Shown: positions 55,132-64,000, counted from the stretch's first letter. The stretch: DNA of 64,000 nt from Novosphingobium terrae (GCF_017163935.1 NZ_JABVZR010000001.1:1488001-1552000), one strand, 5' to 3'. The notes: generated from the letters alone by a model not told the origin. Numbers and translations are program-made.

Positions 55132-55301
55132 GCCCGGGGCTTTGCAGGATGGAGGGCGCCGAGGGAGATCGCATGCCGTGTTACGGGCCTTTGCTTGTCA
55201 GCTGACATGGCTCTCCATCCTGTTGCGCCAGCGCCTCTCGCGCTGATTCCTATGGGTTCAAGAGATCATGTTTCCATCATATGTGAAAGCAATTTTTATA
55301 T

Positions 55302-56912
55302 CTAAATTGCCTGAAACTGGAAATTGCGGAAGCGCGCCTCGCCCTTGCCCGATGCGTAAAGCCCGGGGCGCAGCATCAGAAAGCCGCCGCGCACATTGTG
55401 ATGATAGCCCGAAACCTCCATGCCGCGATCAAAGCGGGTCCAGCTTTTGCCGCCATCGCCGCTCAGGTCATAGGTGACGATATGGCGGTCGTTGGTGAGG
55501 CGCATCCGCAAGGCCCTGCCGAAGGGATTGCGGGGATGCCCGCGTTCGGCGCCATATTGATGGGTCATGAAATTGCTCTGGGTAAAGCCGAGGCCCGCAT
55601 AGAGCATTTCGTCGTAGAACAGCAGCAGGCCGGCCATGGTGCCCTCATCGATCTCGATATCGCATTCGAAGCGATAGGCCTGATCACCCGCCACCAGCAG
55701 CAAAGGTGAGGAATCATGGGGCGCATGGCCCGATGCCGTCAGATGCAGCGTGCCCGCTTGTACCTGCGCTCGCTGCGCCTCCTGAGGCGAGGGTTTGAAG
55801 AAATTCCATTTCGAACCCAGCTTCAATGTCGCGAAATCATCGGACATCTTCTGCCCATGCAGCACGGCATTGCCGCCACGCGGCTTGGCGATGGGTCTGG
55901 ACAGATCGCCTCCGGTCATGCGGAACCAGCCGTCCGCAGTCCATGCCACCGGATCGAGCAGGGCCTGCCGCCCCAGCGTATAGTAACCGTTCTCGTAACC
56001 ATGATAGACCGACCACCACGCCCCATCCGGCGCCTCGATCAGCGAGGCATGGCCGCGTGACCACCATCGCTCGTTCACGCTGGTGGTGCGCACGATGGGG
56101 TTATGCGGGCAATTCTCCCATGGCCCGTTGATCGAGCGCGACCTTGCCGCGATCACCATATGGCCGGTGGGCGGCCCGGCGGTGCCGCCCACGGCGGTGA
56201 CCAGATAGAAATAGGGCCCGCGCTTGAAGACCTTGGGGCCTTCGGGCGAAAAGCCCTCCACCACCCAGTCCTGCGGATAATGCCATGGATCATAGACATG
56301 TTCGACCGGTCCGGCCTTGGACAGGCCATCGGCGCTGAGGCGGATGCGGTCACCGCCTGAGAGGAACAGCCAGCGCGATCCATCCTCACCCACCACATGG
56401 CAGGGGTCGATATGGTCGGGCATGTGGAGGTCGACGGGATCGCTCCACGGGCCCTCGATATGGTCGGCCCAGATGACGAAGATCGAGTTGGGGCTGCTCT
56501 TGACCGGGATGTAGAGGAAATAGCGGCCATCATGCCTGGCCAGCGACACCGCCCAGACCGAGCCGATGTTCTTGTTCAAAGCTGCCGTCAGCGGGCGCCA
56601 GTTCACCAGATCGCGCGAATGCCAGATGGTGAGGCCGGGATAGGAATCGAAGCTGGAGAAGGTCATGTAATAATCTTGGCCATCCTTCAGAATGGCCGGA
56701 TCGGGATGATCGCCCGACAGGATCGGGTTCAGAAAGCTGCCATTGCCCAGATCGGCGATCCGCTGCTCATCAAGGCCGCGCCGCCATGGGAAGGTTTCGG
56801 GCGCGACGCCGGGCGCGCCAGCCGAGACGGCTTTGGCCTGCGTGGAAAGGCTGGCGATCATGGTGGCGCTGGCACCGGCTTCGAGCAGCGTGCGTCGTGT
56901 CAGATCGGGCAT
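55302..56912 (-). CDS. Secreted glycoside hydrolase, GH43 with C-terminal beta-sandwich
   Basis: 536 residues from the ATG at 56912; the frame is open to 57920, but the extension is antisense to the dehydrogenase gene. Tat-like signal TRRTLLEAGASA. Five-bladed propeller with the three GH43 acids: Asp in SGDHPDPAIL, Asp in DHIDPCHVV, Glu in VVEGFSPEGPKVF. The last 190 residues form a beta-sandwich (GTLHLTASGHAPHDSSPL, ATLKLGSKWNFF). Likely beta-xylosidase or alpha-L-arabinofuranosidase; the substrate is not resolvable. First of the minus-strand run with GH95 and the fucose catabolic genes, divergent from the zinc dehydrogenase. Confidence 0.92.
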   Translation of the reverse strand: MPDLTRRTLLEAGASATMIASLSTQAKAVSAGAPGVAPETFPWRRGLDEQRIADLGNGSFLNPILSGDHPDPAILKDGQDYYMTFSSFDSYPGLTIWHSRDLVNWRPLTAALNKNIGSVWAVSLARHDGRYFLYIPVKSSPNSIFVIWADHIEGPWSDPVDLHMPDHIDPCHVVGEDGSRWLFLSGGDRIRLSADGLSKAGPVEHVYDPWHYPQDWVVEGFSPEGPKVFKRGPYFYLVTAVGGTAGPPTGHMVIAARSRSINGPWENCPHNPIVRTTSVNERWWSRGHASLIEAPDGAWWSVYHGYENGYYTLGRQALLDPVAWTADGWFRMTGGDLSRPIAKPRGGNAVLHGQKMSDDFATLKLGSKWNFFKPSPQEAQRAQVQAGTLHLTASGHAPHDSSPLLLVAGDQAYRFECDIEIDEGTMAGLLLFYDEMLYAGLGFTQSNFMTHQYGAERGHPRNPFGRALRMRLTNDRHIVTYDLSGDGGKSWTRFDRGMEVSGYHHNVRGGFLMLRPGLYASGKGEARFRNFQFQAI

Positions 56913-56996
56913 GGTCAGGCGTCTCTCCACTTTTGATTTGCGATAGTTGCTTTCATCTGTAAAATCTATCGTCAAGGTAACCGGTGGACAATTGGC

Positions 56997-58007
56997 ATGA
57001 AAGCGATCATCTGCGAAGAGCCTTTCAAGCTGGCCATCGAGGAACGCCCTGTGCCCCATGCCGGGCCCGGTGAGGCGCTGGTGCGGATCTGCCGGGTCGG
57101 GCTCTGCGGCACCGATTATCATATCTTCAAGGGCAACCAGCCTTTCCTCGCCTACCCCCGGGTGATGGGGCATGAATTGGCCGGTGAGATCGTGGAGGCG
57201 CCGAAGGAAAGCGGGCTGACGCCGGGCGATCGCGTCACCATCAACCCCTATCTGCCCTGCGGTGACTGCAAGGCTTGCCGTTTGGGCAAGCCCAATTGCT
57301 GCTGCGCGATCCGGGTGCTGGGCGTCCATATGGATGGCGGGATGAGCGAGATCATCGCCGTGCCGCTCTCCGCCGTGATCGCTGTGCCGGGGCTGGCGCT
57401 CGATCAGGCCGCGATGGTGGAGTTTCTGGCCGTGGGCGCTCACGCGGTCCGCCGTGGCATGGTGCGCGCCGGGGAGACGGTGCTGGTGGTTGGCGCGGGC
57501 CCGATCGGCGTGGGGGTGGCTTTGTTTGCGCGGATTGCCGGGGCACGGGTGCTGCTGGCTGACACCAGCGCGCAGCGCCTGGCTCATGCGCGTGATCGCA
57601 TCGGTGCGGCGCCCACCTGTCTGGTTGGCGAGCATCTCGCCGCAGATCTGGCGGAGTGGACGGGCGGGGATTTCTTCGATTGCGTTTTCGATGCCACCGG
57701 CAACAGCTCCGCCATCGAGCAGGGCTTCAACTGGGTTGCCCATGGCGGGCGTTATGTGCTGGTCAGCGTGGTCAAGGACCGGATCCGTTTCAGCGACCCC
57801 GAATTCCATAAACGCGAGATGATGCTGATCGGCAGCCGCAATGCCCTGCGTGAGGATTTTGAGCAGGTGATCGCCTGCATGATGGACGGATCGCTGCCCT
57901 CCGCTGACCTGCATACGCATAGTTTTGAACTGAAAAATCTGGAAAATGACATGCCGAACTTGCTGGCAATGCAGGGCTCGGTGATGAAGGCTATCGGACG
58001 TTTCTGA
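56997..58007 (+). CDS. Zinc-dependent alcohol dehydrogenase family protein (sugar/polyol type)
   Basis: 336 residues. Catalytic zinc ligands: Cys in RVGLCGTDYH and His-Glu in MGHELAG; structural zinc cysteines in LPCGDCKACRLGKPNCC; Rossmann motif LVVGAGPIGVGVALFA. It resembles L-galactonate/L-threonine/L-fucose-type dehydrogenases. In this locus it may oxidise a related sugar acid, or a fucose side product such as lactaldehyde; the specific substrate is not visible. It starts the plus-strand set dehydrogenase - FucP - lactonase, divergent from GH43. Confidence 0.78.
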   Translation: MKAIICEEPFKLAIEERPVPHAGPGEALVRICRVGLCGTDYHIFKGNQPFLAYPRVMGHELAGEIVEAPKESGLTPGDRVTINPYLPCGDCKACRLGKPNCCCAIRVLGVHMDGGMSEIIAVPLSAVIAVPGLALDQAAMVEFLAVGAHAVRRGMVRAGETVLVVGAGPIGVGVALFARIAGARVLLADTSAQRLAHARDRIGAAPTCLVGEHLAADLAEWTGGDFFDCVFDATGNSSAIEQGFNWVAHGGRYVLVSVVKDRIRFSDPEFHKREMMLIGSRNALREDFEQVIACMMDGSLPSADLHTHSFELKNLENDMPNLLAMQGSVMKAIGRF

Positions 58008-58052
58008 TCTCGGGCGATCCGCAAAAGCGGGCGCCGCCTAAAAGGAGAGGAT

Positions 58053-59363
58053 ATGGACAGCGCTTTGAGTTCGCCCGGTCCCCAAAGGGGCCCGCAAGGT
58101 GGCATACCCGTCAGCGGGCGGTTCATCACCCGGGGCTATGCGCTGGGCTTCGCTGTGGTGACCAGCCTCTTTCTGATTTGGGCCATTGCCAACAATTTCA
58201 ACGATATTCTGATCCGGCAATTGCAAAAGGCTCTGGCGCTGAACCGGGCTCAGGCCGGATTTATCCAGTTCGCCTTCTATCTGGGCTATTTCTTTATGGC
58301 ACTGCCCGCCGGGCTGGTGGCGCGGCGCTTTGGCTATCGCATGGGCATTCTGGTCGGGCTGCTGCTCTATGCCTGCGGGGCGCTGCTGTTCTATCCGGCC
58401 TCCTATACGGGGCTCTATGCGCCCTTCCTGATCGCGCTGTTTGTGCTGGCATCGGGCGCGGCCTTTCTGGAGACCAGCGCCAACCCCTGCATCGCCGGTT
58501 TCGGCGACCCCAGCCGGGCCTCGCAGCGCTTGAATTTCGCACAGGCTTTCAATGGTCTGGGCGCGGTGATCGCGCCAATTCTGGGCGGCACTTTCATCTT
58601 TTCCGGTGTCGAGCGCAGCGCCGCTGACCTTGCGGCCATGAGTGCCGCCAAGCTTTCCGCCTATCGCGCCTTCGAAGCCGCCATGGTGCGCATGCCCTAT
58701 CTGGTGCTGGCGGGCGTTGTGCTGTTGGTCGCTCTGGCCGTGGCGCTGGTGCGTTTGCCGCGCCTGTCTGCGGCGGAGGATCAACAAGGTGAGGCGCCAG
58801 GCCTGCGCTGGGTGTTGCGGCAGCCCGGCCTGCGGCCTGCGGTGGTCGCGCAGTTCTTCTATGTCGGCGCGCAGGTCTGCGTCTGGAGCTTTTTCGTCGA
58901 TTACGTGAAGGAGATGCAGCCCGAGGTCTCCGAGCGCCATGCCGCCTATCTGCTGTCCTTCAGCCTGTTTCTGTTTATGGTCGGGCGCTTTTCCGGGGCT
59001 GCGCTGATGCAGAAGATCGATGCCACCCGCCTGTTGCTGATCTATGCGGTGGCTGGCGCCTTGCTGTGCCTGGCCGCGATGATGGCCTCGGGCGTGCTGG
59101 CGGTGGGCGCGCTGGCGCTGACCAGCTTCTTCATGTCGATCATGTTCCCCACGATCTTTGCGCTGGGCATTGCGCGGCTGGGCAGCTTCGCCTCGCTGGG
59201 CGCGCCGCTGATCGTGATGGCCATTGTGGGTGGCGCGGTGTTCCCGCCCGCCATGGGGTGGCTGGCGCAGCTTTCCGGATCTTTGCGCTGGGCGATGCTG
59301 GTGCCGACGGGCTGCTTTGCGGTGGTGCTGATCTTTGCCCTTGGACAGCGGCGGATGGATTAG
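58053..59363 (+). CDS. fucP: L-fucose:proton symporter (FucP-like MFS)
   Basis: 436 residues; AGGAGAGG upstream. Twelve hydrophobic segments. The FucP signature residues are present: the Asp in NNFNDILIRQLQ and the Glu in FLETSANPCIAGFG. It imports free L-fucose (and possibly L-galactose or D-arabinose) with a proton. Next to GH95, fucose dehydrogenase and fuconate dehydratase it completes the uptake step. The stop is five bases before the lactonase start, so translation is coupled. Similarity to glucose/galactose MFS relatives cannot be excluded. Confidence 0.88.
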   Translation: MDSALSSPGPQRGPQGGIPVSGRFITRGYALGFAVVTSLFLIWAIANNFNDILIRQLQKALALNRAQAGFIQFAFYLGYFFMALPAGLVARRFGYRMGILVGLLLYACGALLFYPASYTGLYAPFLIALFVLASGAAFLETSANPCIAGFGDPSRASQRLNFAQAFNGLGAVIAPILGGTFIFSGVERSAADLAAMSAAKLSAYRAFEAAMVRMPYLVLAGVVLLVALAVALVRLPRLSAAEDQQGEAPGLRWVLRQPGLRPAVVAQFFYVGAQVCVWSFFVDYVKEMQPEVSERHAAYLLSFSLFLFMVGRFSGAALMQKIDATRLLLIYAVAGALLCLAAMMASGVLAVGALALTSFFMSIMFPTIFALGIARLGSFASLGAPLIVMAIVGGAVFPPAMGWLAQLSGSLRWAMLVPTGCFAVVLIFALGQRRMD

Positions 59364-59368
59364 CCGGC

Positions 59369-60193
59369 ATGTTGATCGACGCGCATCATCACCTCTGGAC
59401 CCTTCAGGCGCCGGGCCATATCTGGCCGACGCCCGCCCAGCCAGCCATCCATCGCGATTATGCGATGGAGGATTTCGCGACAGAAACAGCGGGCGCGGTG
59501 ACCGGCTCGATCCTGGTGCAAGCGCAGCCCTGTGACAGCCATACCGACTGGCTGCTGGAACAGGCCGCGCGCCATGACAGCATTCTGGGCGTGGTCGGCT
59601 GGGCGCAGCTTGATGCCGTGGATGCGCCGATGCGGATTGCCCGGCTGGCATTGCATCCCAAGCTGGTCGGTCTGCGCCCGATGTTGCAGGATCTGCCCGA
59701 GGACGACTGGATTTTACGCCCCGAGGTCGAGCCCGGGCTTGCCGCAATGGTTGAACACGGGCTGCGTTTCGATGCTTTGATCACGCCGCGCCATCTGCCC
59801 GTGTTGGCCGAACTGGCTCTGCGCTGGCCCATGCTGCCCATGGTGATCGATCATGGCGGCAAGCCCGATCTGATCCGGGGCACGCTGGAGGAATGGCGTG
59901 CCGGGATGGCACGATTGGCTGCATCTCCTCAGCTCTTCTGCAAGCTTTCCGGCCTGCGCACAGAGCAGGCGCCGGAAAGTCCGCCCGAACAGCTTGAACC
60001 CGTTGTCGAGACGTTGCTCGACCTGTTCCCCAACCGCTTGATGTGGGGCAGCGACTGGCCTGTCCTGCATATGAGCGGCGACCGTTATGCGGATTGGCTC
60101 AACCTTTCGCGCCGCCTCACACAGGGATTGGATGACACGCAAAGCTCCGCTCTTTTCGGTGCCACAGCCCTGCGTTTTTATGGTCTGGGCTGA
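59369..60193 (+). CDS. Amidohydrolase-family lactonase (L-fucono-1,5-lactonase)
   Basis: 274 residues from the ATG at 59369. Amidohydrolase-2/COG3618 barrel with metal motif DAHHHLW at the N-terminus, central IDHGGKPD and terminal FPNRLMWGSDWPVL. Neighbours identify it as the enzyme opening L-fucono-1,5-lactone to L-fuconate, the step between fucose dehydrogenase and fuconate dehydratase. It follows fucP by five bases. The 3' end nearly touches the convergent IclR gene (three bases apart). Confidence 0.86.
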   Translation: MLIDAHHHLWTLQAPGHIWPTPAQPAIHRDYAMEDFATETAGAVTGSILVQAQPCDSHTDWLLEQAARHDSILGVVGWAQLDAVDAPMRIARLALHPKLVGLRPMLQDLPEDDWILRPEVEPGLAAMVEHGLRFDALITPRHLPVLAELALRWPMLPMVIDHGGKPDLIRGTLEEWRAGMARLAASPQLFCKLSGLRTEQAPESPPEQLEPVVETLLDLFPNRLMWGSDWPVLHMSGDRYADWLNLSRRLTQGLDDTQSSALFGATALRFYGLG

Positions 60194-60196
60194 GCC

Positions 60197-60961
60197 TTAC
60201 CCGGCCCAGCCCATCGTTCTTGAGATCTTCGTGGCCGCCTGAGCCAGAGCCGCCCCTGTTTCTTCGAAATCAAACTGTTGCGATCCGTCGATCAGTCGCA
60301 GATAGGGCATGGTCAGCACGGCGGCGAGGGTGCCGTCGAAGCCGAAGACGGGATAGCTGATATCATGCACGCCTTCGGTGCGCAGGCTGGGGCGGCTGGC
60401 GCAACCATCCTCGCGGATCTTGGCCAACTGGCTCTGCAGGGCCTTGAGTGTCAGTGATTTTGGGCGCGGCAGATCTTTCAGCAAAGACGCCACAATCTCG
60501 GGCGCGCTAAAGGCCAGCAGCACATTGCCCGAGCAACTGGTGATCAGATCGATCGGCGCGCCAAGCCGCATGCCAAAGCCGACCGGGCCGACATTCTCCT
60601 GCCGATGCAGCACAAATCCCTGCTGCTGCGACAGCACCACCAGATGCGACGACTGGTAGGTCGCCCGCGCCAGATCATGCATGACCGGCGCGGCGGCATC
60701 GATCAGCCCCTGGGCAGGCGTGGCGCGCAGGGCGAATTTCACCACCTCATAGGTGACGCGATAGCGGCTGTCGGCGGTCTGGCTGAGCCAGCGGCGCTGC
60801 TCCATCACCATGATCATCCGAAACACTTCGTTGATCGACCGCTTGAGCCGCCGCGCGATCTCATTGGCGGTGAGGCCGTCAGGCTCGGTGGACAGCAGCT
60901 CGATGATATCGAGCCCCTTTTCCAGCGCCGGAGCGGAATAAACCATATTGCTGGCTGTCAA
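60197..60961 (-). CDS. IclR-family transcriptional regulator
   Basis: 254 residues from a TTG at 60961 with GGAGG seven bases upstream (an ATG five codons later lacks a site). N-terminal winged helix (GLTANEIARRLKRSINEVFRMIMVME, landmarks LTANEIARRL and NEVFRM), then the IclR effector domain (HLVVLSQQQGFVLHRQE, GAPIDLITSCSGNVLLA, GVHDISYPVFG). It lies convergent to the fucose plus-strand genes and divergent from the LamG gene, so it is the probable local repressor, with fucose or a catabolic intermediate as inferred ligand. Confidence 0.9.
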   Translation of the reverse strand: MTASNMVYSAPALEKGLDIIELLSTEPDGLTANEIARRLKRSINEVFRMIMVMEQRRWLSQTADSRYRVTYEVVKFALRATPAQGLIDAAAPVMHDLARATYQSSHLVVLSQQQGFVLHRQENVGPVGFGMRLGAPIDLITSCSGNVLLAFSAPEIVASLLKDLPRPKSLTLKALQSQLAKIREDGCASRPSLRTEGVHDISYPVFGFDGTLAAVLTMPYLRLIDGSQQFDFEETGAALAQAATKISRTMGWAG

Positions 60962-61092
60962 AAACGCCTCCCTTGGCTCAAAACGCTAATCTCGTGCGGC
61001 GGGTTTTGCAATGCGTTCCGGCCGCTGCGGGAAGGGCGGCCTGGCCTTTGCGACCGCCTGCGACATTATTTCCTGAACGAGGGGCTTGTCGT

Positions 61093-61110
61093 TATGATAC
61101 CGGTGTCATA
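61093..61110. promoter_or_regulatory. 18-bp operator-like palindrome upstream of the LamG gene
   Basis: TATGATACCGGTGTCATA pairs at every position except one (61098 with 61105). It is 55 bases before the LamG start and 132 bases beyond the IclR start, the right place to control either gene. The CCGG-centred design with an even spacer fits LacI-type operators; IclR sites are usually different. Confidence 0.6.
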
Positions 61111-61164
61111 CGGTGCACGCAAAGAGACAAGAATCCGGGCATCCGGAAAGAGAGAGGAATTCCC

Positions 61165-64000
61165 ATGGCGCATCCCCGATGGCACGTCGCGACCAAGCTT
61201 GCCTGCTCGCGGATCGCGCTGGCCAGTGCTTGTGTGATGGCGGCTGTTGGCGCGCCCGCGCAGGCTCAGGCCCCGGATGGGCTGCTGTTTCGCGCGCCGC
61301 TCGACACCGGCTTTGATGCGACCGTTTCGGGCGGTGCTGCCGCGCCCAATTTCCGCAGCGATGTGTCCATCGTCAGCGACGGGGCCATTGGCGGGGCCGG
61401 GCGTTGGTCTGATGGCGGCTATGTCGCCTGGAGCGCGCCCGGCAACATCTATGCCGAGCGCGGCACGCTCTCCTTCTTCTGGCGCAGCCATACGCCGGTG
61501 GGTGAGGCGCCATTTGTGATCTTCCGCGCCGGTGCGGGCGACCATTCCAGCTGGGACATGGCCTTTCTGCGCCTCGACTGGAACGGCCATGGCTTTGATG
61601 CCTTCGTTACGGATGCCAATCTGTCCCGCGTGCGCGTCAGTTGGACCATGCCGACGCCGCCCGCGCCCGATGCGTGGCACCATATCGCCTTCGCCTGGGA
61701 TGAAACGCAAGGCGTGCGCCTGTTCTGGGACGGCAGGGAGGTGGCCGCGAAGAAACAGGCCGCCGATCTCGATATGGCGCTCGATCAGTTTGGCCTCGCC
61801 GGGCGTGTGATCGCACCGCATCAGGTGCAGAGCCGCTACAATTTCATGCGCGGCTCCGATCTCGACGATATTCAGGTCTATGACCATATGCTGGATGGCG
61901 ATCAGATCGCCCAACTGGCCGCCAAACAGCAACCCGCCCATGGCCCCAGACCTGTCGAGGCGGATATCCGCAAGGCATGGCTCCACCGCTTCGGCTGGGA
62001 CACGCAGAGCCCGGCTCCGCTGGAGAGCAGGGTCACCACCATCCGCAAGGTCGAATTTGCGGACGCCAAGGATCTGAAGGAGTGGATGTGGAAGGGCGTG
62101 GACGGCATTGCCGAAACCACATGGCCCGGCGTCTACAACCGCTCACGCCTGCCGGGGCGTGACGATTATTTCGAGCTGCCCGACTGGAACGTCTATGTCG
62201 AGGGCGGCAAGACCTATCAGCTGACGGTGCCCAAGGATGCCGCCTTCAACCGCGTGGAAATTCGCGGGGCCGCCTATGGCGCGCTGGAATGGTCGAGCGA
62301 TGGCCAGTCCTCATGGAAGAAACTGGCGACGCGCCCTCAAGGCGTGGTCCATTCGCTGACCGATGCGCCGATCACCACGGGCGGCACGCTGCGCTTCACC
62401 AATGTGATGCAGGAACAGCCCATTCAGGAGATCTGGGCCTACAACATCCATCCCGGTGAGGTGCCCAAGGGGACGTTCCAGCTTAGTTACACCGTGCGCG
62501 CCGATGCCGCATCGGATCTGGGCGCGCTGACGGCCCTGAACGCCCATATCGCGGGCCGCTACCCCGCCAATGAGCGCGCCACGGTGGTCGCTTTGCCGAC
62601 CAGCGGTGTGAAGGCGGCGGTCGGTGCGGGTGCCGCTGGGGCTTCGGGTAAGGCGCGGCGCAATGCCGATGATCTGCCGCTGGTTCATGTGCTGATCCCT
62701 TCCAATTTCGGCGATGCTCCGGCGGATCGCCCGCTGGCCCGCGCCTGGAACTATGGCTGGGAGAATGTGCATGATGGGCTGGATGGCATCGCCCTCGATC
62801 TGCCTGCCATGGACGCCAAACCCAATGCGCAAGGGCTGATCCCGCTCGACATTCGCGTGAAGGACCCGATCTGGCCGGACCGCGATATGATCGATGTGCA
62901 GGTCTCGGTGCGCCCGGGTGAGGCGCGCACACTCTGGCTCGATCTGCGCGATCGAATCCTGACTGCCGACAGCCTTTATCTCACCATTGCCTCGGCAGCG
63001 CCCGATTTTGGGCCGAAGTCGATTGATGGCATGAACGTCCGCATGGTCTTCAAGGATCGCGCGGAAGCGAAAATCGAACATATCGCCGACCGCTTCAATC
63101 AGGTGAAGGACAATTGGGCCTTTCTGGTTGAGGAACACACCGCCTCCAAGCGCGCCCGGCTGTACGAACGGCTCTATGGCGACATCACCGATCTGCTGCG
63201 CGTCGATCCTGACAATCTGGAAGCCCGCCGCTATTGGGCCGATATCAGCTATTCCGAGGATCAGCTGCCGCCCTTCGTCCAGCCTCAGGCGCCTGCGGGC
63301 ATGCCGCTCTGGGCCTTCCGCCAGTTGGAGGATCTGAAGCTCACCCGCCAGTTCGTGAACTGGTGGATCGACAACCGTCAGGTGCCCTTCGGCGATTTCG
63401 GCGGCGGCATTTCCGACGACACCGATCTGGTCGAGCAATGGCCGGGTCTGGCGCTGATGGGCGTCGATCCCGACAAGATCAATGCTTCGCTGCGGGCGCT
63501 GTCCGATGCGGTCTACAAGAATGGCATGATCGTCAACGGCTTGAGCTACATCACCAGCGATGAACTTCACGTCTATGAGGAGGGCATCAATTCCGATGCC
63601 GAGCGGCTTTACCTCAACTGGGGCGAGCCCAAGGCGGTCGAGCGCATCATGGCCACGGTCAAGGCGCTGGGCGGGCTGATCCGGGTCAATCCGGCTGGCC
63701 ATATGCATATTTCGTCGAGCTGGTATGGCGGGCGCAAGATCTATCATGATGAGCCATGGGCATGGCAAAAGCCCTATGGTTTCGTGATCATGCACAGCCC
63801 GATCCTGTTGGGCACCTTCAATGCCGATCCCACCGCGCGCGGTCTGGTGACGGGCGTGATCGACGGGTTGCTGGCCCATGGCAAGCAGGGCACCAATGGT
63901 CTCTGGACCTTCCCCAACGACATCAGTTTCGACCATGATACGGAGCGGGCAGGCGATGGCGGCGGTGCCTCTGTGCCGATGCAGTCGGCATGGGCAGCGT
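61165..64000 (+). CDS. Very large secreted LamG-domain protein, 3' end beyond the window
   Basis: At least 945 residues, open to the end of the window; the ATG follows GAGG nine bases upstream. Signal peptide to about residue 35 (VMAAVGAPAQAQA). A LamG/jelly-roll domain (about 40-230) has LDTGFDATVSGGAAAP and AWHHIAFAWDETQGVRLFWDG. A second beta region (about 265-400) is followed by a long part with RWYADISYSEDQLPP-like helices and GDFGGGISDDTDLVEQWPGL, resembling an alpha/alpha-barrel. I do not know the family. In this locus it may be a carbohydrate-binding or polysaccharide-acting enzyme; this is inference. Confidence 0.8.
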   Translation, partial: MAHPRWHVATKLACSRIALASACVMAAVGAPAQAQAPDGLLFRAPLDTGFDATVSGGAAAPNFRSDVSIVSDGAIGGAGRWSDGGYVAWSAPGNIYAERGTLSFFWRSHTPVGEAPFVIFRAGAGDHSSWDMAFLRLDWNGHGFDAFVTDANLSRVRVSWTMPTPPAPDAWHHIAFAWDETQGVRLFWDGREVAAKKQAADLDMALDQFGLAGRVIAPHQVQSRYNFMRGSDLDDIQVYDHMLDGDQIAQLAAKQQPAHGPRPVEADIRKAWLHRFGWDTQSPAPLESRVTTIRKVEFADAKDLKEWMWKGVDGIAETTWPGVYNRSRLPGRDDYFELPDWNVYVEGGKTYQLTVPKDAAFNRVEIRGAAYGALEWSSDGQSSWKKLATRPQGVVHSLTDAPITTGGTLRFTNVMQEQPIQEIWAYNIHPGEVPKGTFQLSYTVRADAASDLGALTALNAHIAGRYPANERATVVALPTSGVKAAVGAGAAGASGKARRNADDLPLVHVLIPSNFGDAPADRPLARAWNYGWENVHDGLDGIALDLPAMDAKPNAQGLIPLDIRVKDPIWPDRDMIDVQVSVRPGEARTLWLDLRDRILTADSLYLTIASAAPDFGPKSIDGMNVRMVFKDRAEAKIEHIADRFNQVKDNWAFLVEEHTASKRARLYERLYGDITDLLRVDPDNLEARRYWADISYSEDQLPPFVQPQAPAGMPLWAFRQLEDLKLTRQFVNWWIDNRQVPFGDFGGGISDDTDLVEQWPGLALMGVDPDKINASLRALSDAVYKNGMIVNGLSYITSDELHVYEEGINSDAERLYLNWGEPKAVERIMATVKALGGLIRVNPAGHMHISSSWYGGRKIYHDEPWAWQKPYGFVIMHSPILLGTFNADPTARGLVTGVIDGLLAHGKQGTNGLWTFPNDISFDHDTERAGDGGGASVPMQSAWAA

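Noticed and set aside
62311..63936. 541-codon minus-strand frame opposite the LamG gene
   Set aside because: The plus strand is open from 61165 to the window end with a signal peptide and a LamG domain; the minus frame has only His/Arg/Ile-rich shadow composition.

Overview
This is a GC-rich chromosomal window with alphaproteobacterial housekeeping genes. The likely source is a sphingomonad (Novosphingobium/Sphingobium-like), inferred from a yqeY-dnaG-rpoD block divergent from carAB, a RibB carrying an N-terminal HTH with a degenerate RibA half, abundant TonB-dependent receptors, a DUF4170 protein, and two perfect CtrA boxes. I see no tRNA, rRNA, IS element, prophage or CRISPR array.

Layout. 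1-15 kb is core: a small lipoprotein, DUF2059, rpoD, dnaG, a small unknown gene and yqeY (all minus), then carA-carB-greA (plus), a YqjD/YqjE-like envelope trio (minus), and eno (plus). 14.6-21.5 kb holds a MarR-type regulator with a CtrA box, a 62-aa ORF, a secreted M13 metallopeptidase, ribB-ribH and L-serine dehydratase. 21.5-30.2 kb is a nutrient-sensing cluster: GH37 trehalase, a TonB receptor, a paralogous receptor with an STN signalling domain, a FecR-type anti-sigma factor and an ECF sigma factor. 30.6-39.8 kb encodes archaic (Csu-type) chaperone-usher pili: two spore-coat-U pilins, chaperone, usher and tip adhesin, with a divergent secreted pilin-like protein and a membrane hybrid kinase plus LuxR-type response regulator. 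40-44 kb has an orphan AbiEi-like protein, small ORFs and an MscS-family channel. 44-49.6 kb is a five-gene AaeB-type efflux operon (FUSC, DUF1656, HlyD, NodT, unknown membrane protein). 50-64 kb is an L-fucose and fucosylated-glycan locus: GH95 fucosidase, GH43, FucP-like transporter, L-fucose dehydrogenase, fuconolactonase, fuconate dehydratase, 2-keto-3-deoxyfuconate dehydrogenase, a zinc alcohol dehydrogenase, an IclR regulator and a very large LamG-type protein running off the window end.

How the genes fit together. The fucose genes make an almost complete non-phosphorylated route. Secreted GH95 (with GH43) frees fucose, FucP imports it, and the enzymes oxidise it through lactone, fuconate and 2-keto-3-deoxyfuconate. 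The last cleavage enzyme is not in the window. The pilin cluster has tandem hairpins just after its last pilin gene, which could set pilin-to-assembly stoichiometry.

The signals least explained by known genes are: a family of intergenic palindromic repeats (14.6, 18.1 and 49.8 kb) sharing one core, with a covarying hairpin in two of the three; two perfect TTAA-N7-TTAA sites; an 18-bp operator-like palindrome before the giant LamG gene; and the LamG protein itself.
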